Origin: an uncultured Gammaproteobacteria bacterium
Lineage (GTDB): Bacteria > Pseudomonadota > Gammaproteobacteria > JAADHQ01
Length of the DNA stretch: 60,161 bases
NCBI GenBank assembly: GCA_947258655.1
Contig: CAMYJD010000023.1
Location: 1-60,161 of the forward strand
Direction of reading: 5' to 3'
How positions within the stretch are numbered: position 1 is the first letter of the stretch; each line of letters opens with the position of its first letter. Under the pieces are notes generated by a model. It worked only from the letters and a program-made list of their open reading frames with translations. It had not been told where the DNA came from and made no database searches. The position numbers and the translations under genes are program-made. This document shows positions 1 through 8,891 of the stretch, one piece after another.

Positions 1-12
1 ATGACCCGAATA

Positions 13-89
13 TGGGGTGGACGATGGGGCTTGAACCCACGACCGCCGGAATCACAATCCGGAGCTCTACCAACTGAGCTACGCCCACC
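13..89 (-). tRNA. tRNA-His (anticodon GTG)
   Basis: On the minus strand this folds as a full cloverleaf with anticodon GTG. The extra 5' G (G-1) opposite discriminator C73, diagnostic of tRNA-His, is present, and the CCA end is encoded (positions 15 to 13). It is the last gene of a Pro-Arg-His cluster and lies 7 nt downstream of tRNA-Arg. Confidence 0.96.
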
Positions 90-96
90 ATAAACA

Positions 97-173
97 TGGC
101 ACGCCCGGCAGGACTCGAACCTGCTACCCTCGGCTTAGAAGGCCGATGCTCTATCCAGATGAGCTACGGGCGC
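97..173 (-). tRNA. tRNA-Arg (anticodon TCT)
   Basis: Minus-strand cloverleaf of 77 nt with encoded CCA. The anticodon loop reads CTTCTAA, giving anticodon TCT, which decodes AGA arginine codons. It sits between tRNA-Pro and tRNA-His on the same strand and is probably processed from their common transcript. Confidence 0.96.
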
Positions 174-300
174 ATATCTCGTCTGCCTGGACAGGGAAAT
201 GACGAATCCAGATAATTAGTATCAACACAAACTTTAAAATCTGGTGAATGAAACCACTCGCTGATTTCATCGGTCATACCATCCAGTTCGAACTACATAC

Positions 301-372
301 GTCGAAAGTTCGACTCTATATACTGGGCACCATTTCGCCCAGACTTTTCAATTTGGTCGGGGTAGAGAGATT
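301..372. repeat. Eroded copy of the tRNA-Pro-derived repeat
   Basis: This stretch repeats 468-541 at a distance of about 167 bp. It contains a degenerate inverted tRNA-Pro T-arm (from 301), the hairpin arms CTGGGC/GCCCAG, and from 354 onward the last ~20 nt of tRNA-Pro including the CCA complement. It is followed (372-450) by a GC-rich stretch holding a CCCC-TTCG-GGGG tetraloop hairpin. No gene is visible between 174 and 522. Confidence 0.8.
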
Positions 373-467
373 ATTCGGGCTCTGCCCTCACCCCTTCGGG
401 GCCGTCGTCGCTACGCTCCAACGTTAGTCGCGCCTTCAGCGCTCCTTTCGAACTGCCTATTTTATAC

Positions 468-553
468 GTCGGGAGTTCGAACCTCTCTACCCTGGGCACC
501 TTTTCGCCCAGACTTTTCAATTTGGTCGGGGTAGAGAGATTCGAACTCCCGAC
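468..553. repeat. Inverted copy of the tRNA-Pro 3' arm
   Basis: Positions 468-492 on the plus strand match the tRNA-Pro T-arm and 3' stem read on the minus strand (553 to 529) in 24 of 25 positions. This gives a long inverted repeat with a 36-nt spacer. The spacer holds a second small hairpin, CTGGGC (492-497) with GCCCAG (506-511). A transcript running through tRNA-Pro could therefore pair its own 3' arm with downstream sequence. Confidence 0.85.
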
Positions 554-599
554 ATCCTGCTCCCAAAGCAGGCGCGCTACCAGACTGCGCTATACCCCG
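523..599 (-). tRNA. tRNA-Pro (anticodon TGG)
   Basis: Minus-strand cloverleaf of 77 nt with encoded CCA (525 to 523). The anticodon loop reads TTTGGGA, giving anticodon TGG for proline. It is first in the Pro-Arg-His cluster and directly follows a near-consensus promoter. About 350 nt of repeat-rich sequence separate it from tRNA-Arg. Confidence 0.96.
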
Positions 600-627
600 A
601 TATGTGCCATTGCTGACAAGGACAGGG

Positions 628-656
628 ATAATACGACTTGGCTTCGTTCAGGTCAA
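628..656 (-). promoter_or_regulatory. Sigma-70 promoter of the tRNA cluster
   Basis: Reading the minus strand, a -35 TTGACC (656-651) and a -10 TATTAT (633-628) are separated by exactly 17 nt. The predicted start is near 620, about 20 nt ahead of tRNA-Pro. Confidence 0.75.
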
Positions 657-806
657 ATATTCAGCAACAATTTTGACCAAAATCGGCTAATTAATCATCA
701 ATGTCGCTGCATTTGGCACAATTGCCCGAACGCAGCACATAATTCTCTTTCTCGAAATCGCCTGACATGAGAAAATACACAGCCATTTTACAGGAACTGG
801 CATTTG

Positions 807-1670
807 ATGAGCGCGAAAATCATAGATGGTAAAAAAATTGCTGCCGAGCAACGGGCTGAAATCGCAAAAAATATTGCCACACTAAACCGGACAAAGGGCT
901 TCAGGCCCGGCCTCGCGGTGATCCTGGTGGGTGCAGATCCGGCATCAGAGGTATACGTCAGAAACAAGCGCAATGCCTGCGAAGAAGTCGGGATCATGTC
1001 CAGGGCCTATGACCTGCCGGCATCCACACCGGAACAGGAACTGCTGTCCCTGATTGACCAGCTCAATAATGATGAGGATATAGATGGTATCCTGGTGCAG
1101 TTCCCGCTACCCGAACAGATCAATACCGAGACAGTTATCGAACGCATTCGCCCGGATAAAGACGTCGACGGCTTCCACCCGTATAACATTGGACGTCTGG
1201 CTGTACGCATGCCGACCCTGCGCTCCTGCACACCCTATGGGGTTATTAAATTACTCCAGTCAATCGACGAGGAGTTTTATGGTCGCGAGGCGGTGATTGT
1301 CGGTGCGTCTAACCATGTCGGCCGTCCGATGGGTCTGGAATTATTATTGGCCGGATCTACAGTGACGACCTGCCATCGGTTTACGCGTGATCTGGCTGCC
1401 TGGGTCGGGCGCTCGGATATTGTCATTGTCGCTGTCGGCAAACCAGGCCTGGTCAAGGGTGAGTGGATCAAGCCCGGCGCTACTGTCATTGATGTCGGTA
1501 TCAATCGCACCGCAGATGGTAAACTGGTCGGTGATGTTGAATTTGACAGCGCCTTCGAACGGGCTGCCTGGATTACTCCGGTACCCGGCGGTGTTGGGCC
1601 GATGACGGTCGCGACACTGATGGAAAATACCCTTGAGGCGGCTTGTACAAGGCGTGCTATCAAGATCTGA
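807..1670 (+). CDS. folD: Bifunctional methylene-THF dehydrogenase/cyclohydrolase FolD
   Basis: Cytosolic enzyme that oxidises 5,10-methylene-tetrahydrofolate with NADP and hydrolyses the product to 10-formyl-THF, feeding purine and formyl-Met synthesis. The 287-aa length matches the family. Visible signatures are the catalytic Tyr50 and Lys54 (YVRNK), the QFPLP substrate motif near residue 98, a GASNHVGRP nucleotide-binding loop near 168, and a C-terminal PGGVGPMT motif. I chose ATG 807 over the in-frame TTG at 804 because MSAKIIDG is the usual FolD start; AGGA lies about 11 nt upstream. It is transcribed divergently from the tRNA cluster. Confidence 0.95.
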   Translation: MSAKIIDGKKIAAEQRAEIAKNIATLNRTKGFRPGLAVILVGADPASEVYVRNKRNACEEVGIMSRAYDLPASTPEQELLSLIDQLNNDEDIDGILVQFPLPEQINTETVIERIRPDKDVDGFHPYNIGRLAVRMPTLRSCTPYGVIKLLQSIDEEFYGREAVIVGASNHVGRPMGLELLLAGSTVTTCHRFTRDLAAWVGRSDIVIVAVGKPGLVKGEWIKPGATVIDVGINRTADGKLVGDVEFDSAFERAAWITPVPGGVGPMTVATLMENTLEAACTRRAIKI

Positions 1671-1699
1671 CACGATACGACCATCGCCAATGATGGCTA

Positions 1700-2449
1700 C
1701 TACTGATGCTTTATAACCACACCCTGTCCGGTCGGTAACTCGAGGATCATGTGTTCGCGCTGCTTCATAAATTCTAATTCAGCGAGCATCTGGTTCTGGT
1801 TAACCATCCAGCCGAAATCATCAAAAACAATGATACCTCCCGGCATTACCCTGTCGAACAGGGATTCGAGCGCCATAATTTCTGCGGCTTCTGAATTCAT
1901 ATCGATATGCAAAAAGGATATTTTTTCCGGTACCTTTTCTTCGAAGACAAACGGCACCGTTCCCGCGATTACATTAACATTTGGATAGACTGAAAAGGCC
2001 TGACGCACTTCCTGGTACAAGGCATCAGCATCATAGTTCGTATAATCCCAGGTCTTTCTTTCCTGTTCGGTCGAGGTCTCCTCTGGTAGACCGCTGAAGG
2101 TATCATACAGATAAAACTGCTTGTCTGATTTACCGAAATCCAGATAACTACACAGCACTTTGCTGCTAAAGCCCCGCAGTACACCACATTCAACAAAATC
2201 CCCCTCAATATTCATGGCGTGGCTTCCAGCCCATGCCAGGGTATGCAGACGCCAGACCAGGCTTTGCTCCTGGTCTGATTGCGCGTATTGCGAGAAGCAT
2301 TGGGTAAAATGTGAATCCAGCGTGAATGAACGATTACGTGAAATGGTGATCAACATATCTGCAGCATAAACACCGGGAAAAATCTCCTTGATAGTGTTGT
2401 ATGCCTGGACGAATGCCTGTTGTTTTTCCTGCGGGATTCCGTAGAACAT
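1700..2449 (-). CDS. TylF/macrocin O-methyltransferase-like protein
   Basis: A 249-aa class I SAM-dependent methyltransferase of the TylF family, whose known members O-methylate sugar moieties of antibiotics or polysaccharides. The SAM-binding loop is seen as GDFVECGVLRGFSS (about 83-96). FLHIDMNSEA near 178 and PGGIIVFDDFGW near 205 supply the acidic residues that bind metal or substrate in this family. In many homologues the first of these reads HIDAD; here it is HIDMN, so metal binding may be altered. The gene stands alone, convergent with folD and with no glycosyltransferase or biosynthetic neighbour, so its substrate cannot be inferred. No strong ribosome-binding site precedes the ATG. 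Confidence 0.75.
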   Translation of the reverse strand: MFYGIPQEKQQAFVQAYNTIKEIFPGVYAADMLITISRNRSFTLDSHFTQCFSQYAQSDQEQSLVWRLHTLAWAGSHAMNIEGDFVECGVLRGFSSKVLCSYLDFGKSDKQFYLYDTFSGLPEETSTEQERKTWDYTNYDADALYQEVRQAFSVYPNVNVIAGTVPFVFEEKVPEKISFLHIDMNSEAAEIMALESLFDRVMPGGIIVFDDFGWMVNQNQMLAELEFMKQREHMILELPTGQGVVIKHQ

Positions 2450-2579
2450 AATAGGTATGTAACTAATGATTATTCATGCTTTATGTATAACACAACACTA
2501 TTGTCGATGAAAGCGCCGTTTTGATCCATGTTAACAACAGCTACTTCAACAGGCAGAATTGCATTGTCTATCTCAGCGC

Positions 2580-3230
2580 TTATTGTGGATTTATGTACTT
2601 ACCTAAATGTGTCGGTAATCCGCTAAAGCAGGCCTTGTAAAGCGGGGACTTAAGTAACTGGCGGGCGTCATAGTCTGTAGCGGCCAGATCATCTTCGAAC
2701 AGACGTAGTTCCTGTTGCTGACCGTTATACTCACCATTACAATATTCATAAATAACATCTGTGCTGACATCAAACTGCCGAAAGGCATGCAGACCGCCAT
2801 TGTAATGATGCAGGTTAATCAGGGTTTGTACAGGGGCATTGCGCTGCTCGGGAAGATAGGCCGCACTGTAATCCCTGATCAATTTGCCTTCGCTATTGTA
2901 GACATAGACCTCGATGCTGTGCACTACATCGGGATTATCTGTTTCCCATTGAATGATGCTGATGACCCTGTCGGTATCCTTGTCTGTATAGGTCACCTCG
3001 CGATAGAAGTCCGGATTGTCGCGGTAACCGCCAAACACCGCAGTTTCCTTGATGCGTTTACCCTCGATCTGTTTCTTGTGCAGTTCCAGTATCTGCTGCG
3101 AGAACGTGTTCCATGCCTTCACATGTTCATTATCGATTAGCATTTGACCGCCACTATCAACTGACCGTGCTGGCAGGCTTGCCGACAAGAACACTGTCAC
3201 AAACAATAGAGAATAAAACGTACGCAACAT
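2580..3230 (-). CDS. Exported protein of unknown function
   Basis: I do not recognise this family. The ATG at 3230 is chosen because GGGAG lies 7-8 nt upstream and it opens directly onto a signal peptide (MLRTFYSLLFVTVFLSASLPARS); the reading frame is open further upstream to 3284. The mature part (about 190 aa) is soluble, charged, rich in aromatic residues, and contains two cysteines that could form a periplasmic disulfide. It stands alone between the TylF-like gene and the bat operon, on the same strand but with gaps of more than 100 nt on each side. Confidence 0.6.
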   Translation of the reverse strand: MLRTFYSLLFVTVFLSASLPARSVDSGGQMLIDNEHVKAWNTFSQQILELHKKQIEGKRIKETAVFGGYRDNPDFYREVTYTDKDTDRVISIIQWETDNPDVVHSIEVYVYNSEGKLIRDYSAAYLPEQRNAPVQTLINLHHYNGGLHAFRQFDVSTDVIYEYCNGEYNGQQQELRLFEDDLAATDYDARQLLKSPLYKACFSGLPTHLGKYINPQ

Positions 3231-3370
3231 GGTCAAACTCCCGTATTTACTGCTGTTTTCATTTAACTGGCCTATCATATTCAATCATACCTGCATCCTA
3301 TGCTAGGACACCAGCTATATGAACAGGTTCCTGTCTATATCTGTAAAATATTTGTGATTGCCAGACTCTA

Positions 3371-4645
3371 TCATAAGGACGCCCTAATACAGGTCTTGCA
3401 TTGACGTAGACAGGTGGATATCAATAGCGAACGCATGCCTGCAATGTCAAGCTGGCATTCGTCCGCACTGTACAGCTTCTGACTGAGCGCATGCATATAG
3501 TCTCTGATGTCCTGCGCGCTGCCAATATTTTGCTGCCAGTAATACTGCCATTGGCTCACGGAAAGATTAGCCGGCCAGCCCATGGCCTGACCCAGAGCAT
3601 TCATGGCCATGCGAATCTGTTCTGCGTCGTTGGCCTGTTGCAGTTGACGTCGAGCATGGTACAACTTGCGTAAATTGAAAAACGCACGTTGAACAGGATG
3701 ACGTATTATCCATAACAATATCAGCGGCACGGTAACAACAATTAAAATAATAGACCAGTACATAACCGGCGTCATGGCAATCAGACCGTCAGGTACGTAG
3801 TTGCTGACTACAACACGCCTTTTCCCGACATCAAAGTACTGCAGACGTATCTCCGGCAACTGCACCCTGCCTGCAGCGGTCGGCGTAAACGGAATACTGT
3901 AATGATGCTGCTGCACCACGGTGTCATGATCGACTACAGTCGTCACGCCTGGATCTGACGGCAGAAACTGGATATCCCTGTTCGTGCGTATTTGCTGGCG
4001 AATATCGGGCATGGACTGTGCTCCGACAGCGACCCCTTTCAAGGTAATATTCCAGTAATAGACCTTGCCATTTCTAAGCGGTGAGAGCCACGACGAACTG
4101 GCTGACAACGCCGACTCCATTTCCACACGACCCATCGGAATATAGGGCGGCAGATAAGGCGGCAATGCGCTGACCTGAATCCGCTGACTTGCGAAACGAA
4201 ACCTGTAACTATCCCGACCACCCTCGCTATAGACCAGTTGCGGTACGTTGACGTCAATCTTGCCGCTTCGACTGGTGCTGTAGAGTACATTCAGATCATA
4301 GCGATAACGCCTGCCAGCCGTTTCGGCCAATACTGTCTTGCGTGTCTCCAGCATAATGTATTCATCACCCGCATGTGGCCTGGATTCGATACGTAGGCTG
4401 ATAAAAGCATCGTTGCTCTCGAGCTGGTAATGGATCTTCAGCATCTGCTGCGGATAGATGGAGCGTGCAGAGAGGCTATAGACAATGCCGATATCCTCGT
4501 TGACCTGCATATGTCCGGGCTGCCTGACTTCTATGAGCCGGGCACTGCTATCTATATCGCCGGCCGACGCTGCTGGCCCGCTGGCCAAGGCCGGGAACAC
4601 CATCATGATCAGCAACGCACAAAGATACCTGCATGGGCTTACCAT
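3371..4645 (-). CDS. batD: BatD-like protein, last gene of the bat operon
   Basis: 424 aa with an N-terminal signal sequence, a periplasmic part rich in beta strand, and one transmembrane helix near residues 300-320 (MYWSIILIVVTVPLILLWII) followed by a basic cytoplasmic tail. That layout is typical of BatD of the Bacteroides aerotolerance operon. The start is the ATG at 4645, which overlaps the TAA stop of the upstream gene by 7 nt (CCATGGTAA), implying translational coupling. BatD proteins are thought to act with the membrane von Willebrand-factor proteins BatA and BatB in envelope stress survival; the biochemical role is not established. Confidence 0.8.
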   Translation of the reverse strand: MVSPCRYLCALLIMMVFPALASGPAASAGDIDSSARLIEVRQPGHMQVNEDIGIVYSLSARSIYPQQMLKIHYQLESNDAFISLRIESRPHAGDEYIMLETRKTVLAETAGRRYRYDLNVLYSTSRSGKIDVNVPQLVYSEGGRDSYRFRFASQRIQVSALPPYLPPYIPMGRVEMESALSASSSWLSPLRNGKVYYWNITLKGVAVGAQSMPDIRQQIRTNRDIQFLPSDPGVTTVVDHDTVVQQHHYSIPFTPTAAGRVQLPEIRLQYFDVGKRRVVVSNYVPDGLIAMTPVMYWSIILIVVTVPLILLWIIRHPVQRAFFNLRKLYHARRQLQQANDAEQIRMAMNALGQAMGWPANLSVSQWQYYWQQNIGSAQDIRDYMHALSQKLYSADECQLDIAGMRSLLISTCLRQCKTCIRASL

Positions 4646-6471
4646 GGCAGCACCCCGGGCTCGCTGATGGGCTGCTCCAGTGGTGCCGGAAATCCTTCCT
4701 CTTCTTCGAACAGGGATTTCCACAGACGCGACTGCTCACGCTTGCCCTGGATCACGATCCTGCGCGCCTGTAATAACTGCGTGGCACTGACCGCAGCGAT
4801 TGCCCCTGTGCCTTGCACCTGTATCGTCTCATCGGCCACCTGTGCGCGCCCCTTGCCACTGGCAATGATATCGAGCAGGCCGGGATCGCGTTGCGACAAT
4901 TCAGCACGCGCACCGCGAGCGGCATTGTCTTCCTTGTCATCAAGACTGAAGTCTCCCCCGCCGCTTGTATTCTGATCGGCCCGCAGGCTGCGTGGCCCCC
5001 TGCCGGCCCGCTGTGCACGTGCAGTGCTGGCAAACGGGTCCTGTGCCATTGACTCAATTACCGATTTTACAAAGGTCAGATTTGCCTGCGCGAATTGATG
5101 CTGCTGGTCATAACGCAGCGTATCTTCGAAGGTCGTCAGTGCAGATGAATACTTTTTGAGCTGAAAAAAGCTGTTGCCGAGATTATACAGGGCATTGGCG
5201 CGCTGCTTGTCCGTGTCAGCAACAAGAAAGGCCTGGGTAAACTGGGTGATAGCGCGCGCGTGGTCCTTGAGTTGATAGGCAGTCGAGCCTTCTCCCATTC
5301 TGGCAATATAGCCGCTATGAATTGCATAGATATCCATTGCCTTGCGGTAGTCCTTTTGTGCATAGGCCGCGTAGGCCGCTTTTTCACTGTCAGTACTCAG
5401 GACCTGGGCAAAGACATCGTTGTCATGCAACAAGGCGGCTGACAGACATAGCAGCATAATGCCTGCTTGTGCGAATCGTGTACCAGGCAGGCGCCATGGT
5501 AATGACATCAGCAGTAATATCAACAATGCCGGCACCAGTAACCAGGGATAGAGTTCAATCCAGGCCTGATCTGTTTCGGCGCCAGTCTCACTAGCCGCCT
5601 GCGCAATCGCTGCCTGTTGATATAATACCCCCAGGCTTCCGAGTTCGTCACTCATCGCGGCATATGCTCCTCCGCTCGAGCGTGCCAGGGCCTGCAGGTA
5701 TGTGTCACGCAGACGAGTGCGCACAGGGCTGTTATCATGCACTAACCAGCCACCTTCAGGAGCCGCGACAGTTGTACCTGCCAGACTGCCAACACCCATA
5801 ATGTATAACGGCGTTTTAAGCAGTTGCGCGGGTATTTCAGACTCGTCATGGGTCTCACCATCGGTCAGAACCACAATCGCCGGAGTATGGCTGTCCTGTA
5901 AATAGCGGTTGGCCAGTTCGATCGCCTCGCTCAGGTTACTGCCCATAGTCGGTAACAAGCCGGCCTGTATCCCTTTTATATAAAAACGCAAGGCATCGCG
6001 ATCCCAGGTCAACGGGCTCAATAAATGCGCATGACCGGCAAACAAGATGATGCCGATACGGTCAGAGCTGTTTTGCGTCAGGAACCGATATAGTTCGGTT
6101 TTAACTCGCTTCAGGCGGTCGGGTCTGATATCGGTAGCCGTCATCGAGCGCGATACATCAACCACAACCATGACATCAGCCGCACGCGCGCGTTCGGGCT
6201 GTTGTAATGGATCGGGATAGCGTGGCCCCGCCAGCGCAACGGCTATCAATAACCAGCATAGCTGCATGAACAGGAAGCGCATCAACAGACGCACCCTGGT
6301 ATCGCCAGCATCAGCCGCGACGACCCAGGGCAGCAATTGCGGGTCGGCATAGACCCGGTTCTGACGTCGATACTGAAGACTGACAAGTAGTGACATCAAT
6401 GCGGGGTGCAAGGCCAGCAACAACCATAAAGGCTCTCTTAATTGCAGTGTAGCGGGTAGCAGGTCCATCAT
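4639..6471 (-). CDS. batB: BatB/BatC fusion: VWA domain plus TPR protein
   Basis: 610-aa membrane protein. Two N-terminal hydrophobic segments (about 15-32 and 65-82) precede a von Willebrand factor A domain with an intact MIDAS motif DVSRS (105-109) and a later TDGE. Further transmembrane helices at about 315-360 are followed by TPR-like helices (roughly 370-470, e.g. ALYNLGNSFFQLKKY) and a charged disordered tail. BatB and BatC are separate proteins in Bacteroides and fused here. The start ATG at 6471 overlaps the batA stop as ATGA. A metal-dependent protein-protein interaction role in the periplasm is known for VWA domains and inferred here. Confidence 0.85.
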   Translation of the reverse strand: MMDLLPATLQLREPLWLLLALHPALMSLLVSLQYRRQNRVYADPQLLPWVVAADAGDTRVRLLMRFLFMQLCWLLIAVALAGPRYPDPLQQPERARAADVMVVVDVSRSMTATDIRPDRLKRVKTELYRFLTQNSSDRIGIILFAGHAHLLSPLTWDRDALRFYIKGIQAGLLPTMGSNLSEAIELANRYLQDSHTPAIVVLTDGETHDESEIPAQLLKTPLYIMGVGSLAGTTVAAPEGGWLVHDNSPVRTRLRDTYLQALARSSGGAYAAMSDELGSLGVLYQQAAIAQAASETGAETDQAWIELYPWLLVPALLILLLMSLPWRLPGTRFAQAGIMLLCLSAALLHDNDVFAQVLSTDSEKAAYAAYAQKDYRKAMDIYAIHSGYIARMGEGSTAYQLKDHARAITQFTQAFLVADTDKQRANALYNLGNSFFQLKKYSSALTTFEDTLRYDQQHQFAQANLTFVKSVIESMAQDPFASTARAQRAGRGPRSLRADQNTSGGGDFSLDDKEDNAARGARAELSQRDPGLLDIIASGKGRAQVADETIQVQGTGAIAAVSATQLLQARRIVIQGKREQSRLWKSLFEEEEGFPAPLEQPISEPGVLPW

Positions 6472-7535
6472 ATTTGCGCCTGCTGGCGCAGGTGAAGTAT
6501 TTGTAACAGGCTCAACACTATCACCGCCAGTAACAGTGGCCATTGATACAGAGGCTGGCGCAGATAAAGTATGCGTGGTTTTTTCTGCGCACGCTCGGCA
6601 TGCTCGATATCCTTGATTGCATTGCCCAGTGTATGCGTATCACCCGCCCAGTAAAATTTTCCTCCGGTATGTTGCGCGATAGCCTCCATTTTGCGGATAT
6701 CGGCTGGATCATATATCAGCCCCGACAGCTGTTGTTCGGCTGCTTCATAGGTGCGTGCGCCAATCGCGACCGTATACACACGCAGGCCTGCCTGGCGCGC
6801 CATTTCGGTGGCCACATCGGCATTAATCTTTCCAGTGACGCGGGTCGCATCGGTGAACAGGACCAGTACGCGTTGGCGGTTTGTCGACTGCTGTGCCTCG
6901 TGGACAGCCTGTGCCAGTGCATTACCCATGGCCGAGGTACGCCCTGCCATACCGGTATGTATACGCGCCAGCATCGTCTTTGCCAGTTCATGATCGGCGG
7001 TCAGCGGCACCAACGTATAAACCGCATCGGCATATACGACGATCGATACATTATCACCGCGTAATTGATCAATGAAACGCGACAGAATGCCCTTGAGCAA
7101 GGTCATGCGGTCCACACGTTGCCCCTGCAACAGATAATCACGCTGCATCATACTGATGGAGGTATCAACAACAAACACGATATCCCGATACTGCTCCGGG
7201 TCCTGCAGCTGTTGTCGCACCCACTCGGGACGCGCCAGGGCAACACTGCACAAACAGATAAATAGCCACACCAGTAATGGACGTAGGCCCGTCGCGAAGC
7301 CGGACTGACGCATGACCTTGCTCAGACTTATCTTTTTCAGTAGCGCATAATGAGGATGGTAATAGCGTTGCCTGATACTGAGCAAGGCGTCCGGAAAATG
7401 CAAGTGTACGCTGTTACGCCTGAGCAGCCTGACAATGACATACAGCACAAACAGTACCAATGGCAGCAACAACCATGGCCATTGACTGAACTGGAACTGC
7501 CAATCCTGCCCGTTCATATTCAACGCATCGGCCAT
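6468..7535 (-). CDS. batA: BatA-like VWA domain membrane protein
   Basis: 355 aa with hydrophobic segments at about 21-36 and 85-100, a VWA domain with MIDAS DTSIS (124-128) and FTDATR, and a final transmembrane helix near the C terminus. This is the standard BatA arrangement: the VWA domain outside the membrane, anchored at both ends. The ATG at 7535 overlaps the stop of the DUF4381 gene by 16 nt and GAGGA lies about 12 nt upstream; a second ATG at 7517 is possible. The stop overlaps the next start (ATGA). Confidence 0.85.
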   Translation of the reverse strand: MADALNMNGQDWQFQFSQWPWLLLPLVLFVLYVIVRLLRRNSVHLHFPDALLSIRQRYYHPHYALLKKISLSKVMRQSGFATGLRPLLVWLFICLCSVALARPEWVRQQLQDPEQYRDIVFVVDTSISMMQRDYLLQGQRVDRMTLLKGILSRFIDQLRGDNVSIVVYADAVYTLVPLTADHELAKTMLARIHTGMAGRTSAMGNALAQAVHEAQQSTNRQRVLVLFTDATRVTGKINADVATEMARQAGLRVYTVAIGARTYEAAEQQLSGLIYDPADIRKMEAIAQHTGGKFYWAGDTHTLGNAIKDIEHAERAQKKPRILYLRQPLYQWPLLLAVIVLSLLQILHLRQQAQI

Positions 7536-7948
7536 AACAGCTTTTCTGTCCTCGCTATTGTCCGGGCAACAATATCGGCACAGCTATCCACACCCGAGAA
7601 ACGCAAGTTGTTGCAATCGTCTATCAATGCCAGCCATTCCCGCCTCTCAAGCGTTGAAATTGTAGCGCTACGCAGATCCTGGCTACCACTGTATATGCGC
7701 AGGATTTCTGTAATAGCATCACCATAGCGGGCCGGATTCATTCGCATTGCCGCTCCATCGAGTTTACGAAAATAGCGCCGTGCCCTGGTTAATGGACGTT
7801 GGCGATAACGTGCATACAACACAAGACACGACAACACGACAAGCACACATACCAGCACTAACAACCATGGCAGCTGATACTCCTGCGCTGGTACGGCCGG
7901 CGCGATGATTTCACGCAGGCCATCGAGTTTTCCAAAATCCTCAGGCAT
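7520..7948 (-). CDS. DUF4381 domain membrane protein
   Basis: 142-aa protein with one transmembrane helix (LPWLLVLVCVLVVLSCLVLY, about 26-45) after a short N terminus that begins with the family-typical acidic and proline-rich segment. A basic cytoplasmic region containing a WLALIDDC-type motif follows. DUF4381 proteins are regularly encoded between a DUF58 gene and batA, as here. It overlaps the DUF58 gene by 8 nt and batA by 16 nt. The function is unknown; context suggests it is a membrane partner of the MoxR/VWA system. Confidence 0.8.
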   Translation of the reverse strand: MPEDFGKLDGLREIIAPAVPAQEYQLPWLLVLVCVLVVLSCLVLYARYRQRPLTRARRYFRKLDGAAMRMNPARYGDAITEILRIYSGSQDLRSATISTLERREWLALIDDCNNLRFSGVDSCADIVARTIARTEKLLWPMR

Positions 7949-8885
7949 AGTGGCCCTGCTTAACTACATCGTCGAACGGTTCATTGGTATACACACGCGT
8001 GCACGGAATCCGGCATGCGGAAAAAACGGATTCGATTTGTGCCAGCTTGTCCTGCATCGCCTGCCGATATTGTTTCTGCAACAAAGGATCGTTGGCATTG
8101 ACCTTGATCGCAGTCGTATCGCTATAGTCATCGATAAGCCAGACACCTGCTGCCGGCAACGATACCTCTATCGGGTCAAGGACCTGTAGTGCCTGCACAT
8201 GATGCTGTGCACTCAACTGCGCCAGCACCACTTCGTCGCTGTGCCTGAGATCATGAAAATCACTGATCAGGATCAGGCGACTGCCGCGAGCGCAACTGAA
8301 CTGCAACTGCGCTAGGATGGCCGACAATGCGATACTTTCACCAGCCCCCGTCAGTGGCGGACAAGCCGCCGCCGCAGTGGCCAGGCCATCGCAAACCCTT
8401 GTTTGCGAACGCTGTGGCTGGATCTGTACGCTGTCGGCTTGCATTAGCGTGATGCCGACCGCACAGTCCTGGCGCAAGTACAGTCCAGCCAGGTAGCTGG
8501 CAAGTTGTAGCGCCCGAGTTACCTTAAGGTGGCCACGTGTACCAAAGCGCATCGGTCCACGCCGGTCGATAACCAGCATGACACTGGCTTCACGCTCCTC
8601 CTGGTATACCTTGGTGAATAATTGCGCGGTCCTGGCCAGCAGTCGCCAGTTCAGGTTTCTGAGATCATCGCCGCTCTGGTATGCGCGACTATCATCATAA
8701 TCAAACCCGCTACCGCGAAAGCTGGATATATGTGAGCCGCTGCGTTGCTGCGCGCTATACTGGCCATGATCTGCGCTGACATTCTGGGCCAACCCCAGAT
8801 TCATATAGTACAGGATCTCGTCACGGGACAGGACAGACTGCATTAACGGATCGGGCTTGGGCTGGATTGGCTTGTTCATTCCCAT
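7941..8885 (-). CDS. DUF58 domain protein
   Basis: 314 aa. The DUF58 signature is clear at about 56-80: FRGSGFDYDDSR, then a YQ-GDDLRNLNWRL stretch. A degenerate VWA-like fold follows (MLVIDRRGPM, then LILISDFHDL). DUF58 proteins accompany MoxR ATPases and VWA proteins and are believed to be part of the substrate or partner set of the AAA+ ATPase. The stop overlaps the DUF4381 start. ATG 8885 is used; an in-frame ATG at 8879 is equally possible, as neither has a strong ribosome-binding site. Confidence 0.85.
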   Translation of the reverse strand: MGMNKPIQPKPDPLMQSVLSRDEILYYMNLGLAQNVSADHGQYSAQQRSGSHISSFRGSGFDYDDSRAYQSGDDLRNLNWRLLARTAQLFTKVYQEEREASVMLVIDRRGPMRFGTRGHLKVTRALQLASYLAGLYLRQDCAVGITLMQADSVQIQPQRSQTRVCDGLATAAAACPPLTGAGESIALSAILAQLQFSCARGSRLILISDFHDLRHSDEVVLAQLSAQHHVQALQVLDPIEVSLPAAGVWLIDDYSDTTAIKVNANDPLLQKQYRQAMQDKLAQIESVFSACRIPCTRVYTNEPFDDVVKQGHYA

Positions 8886-8891
8886 GCTCGA

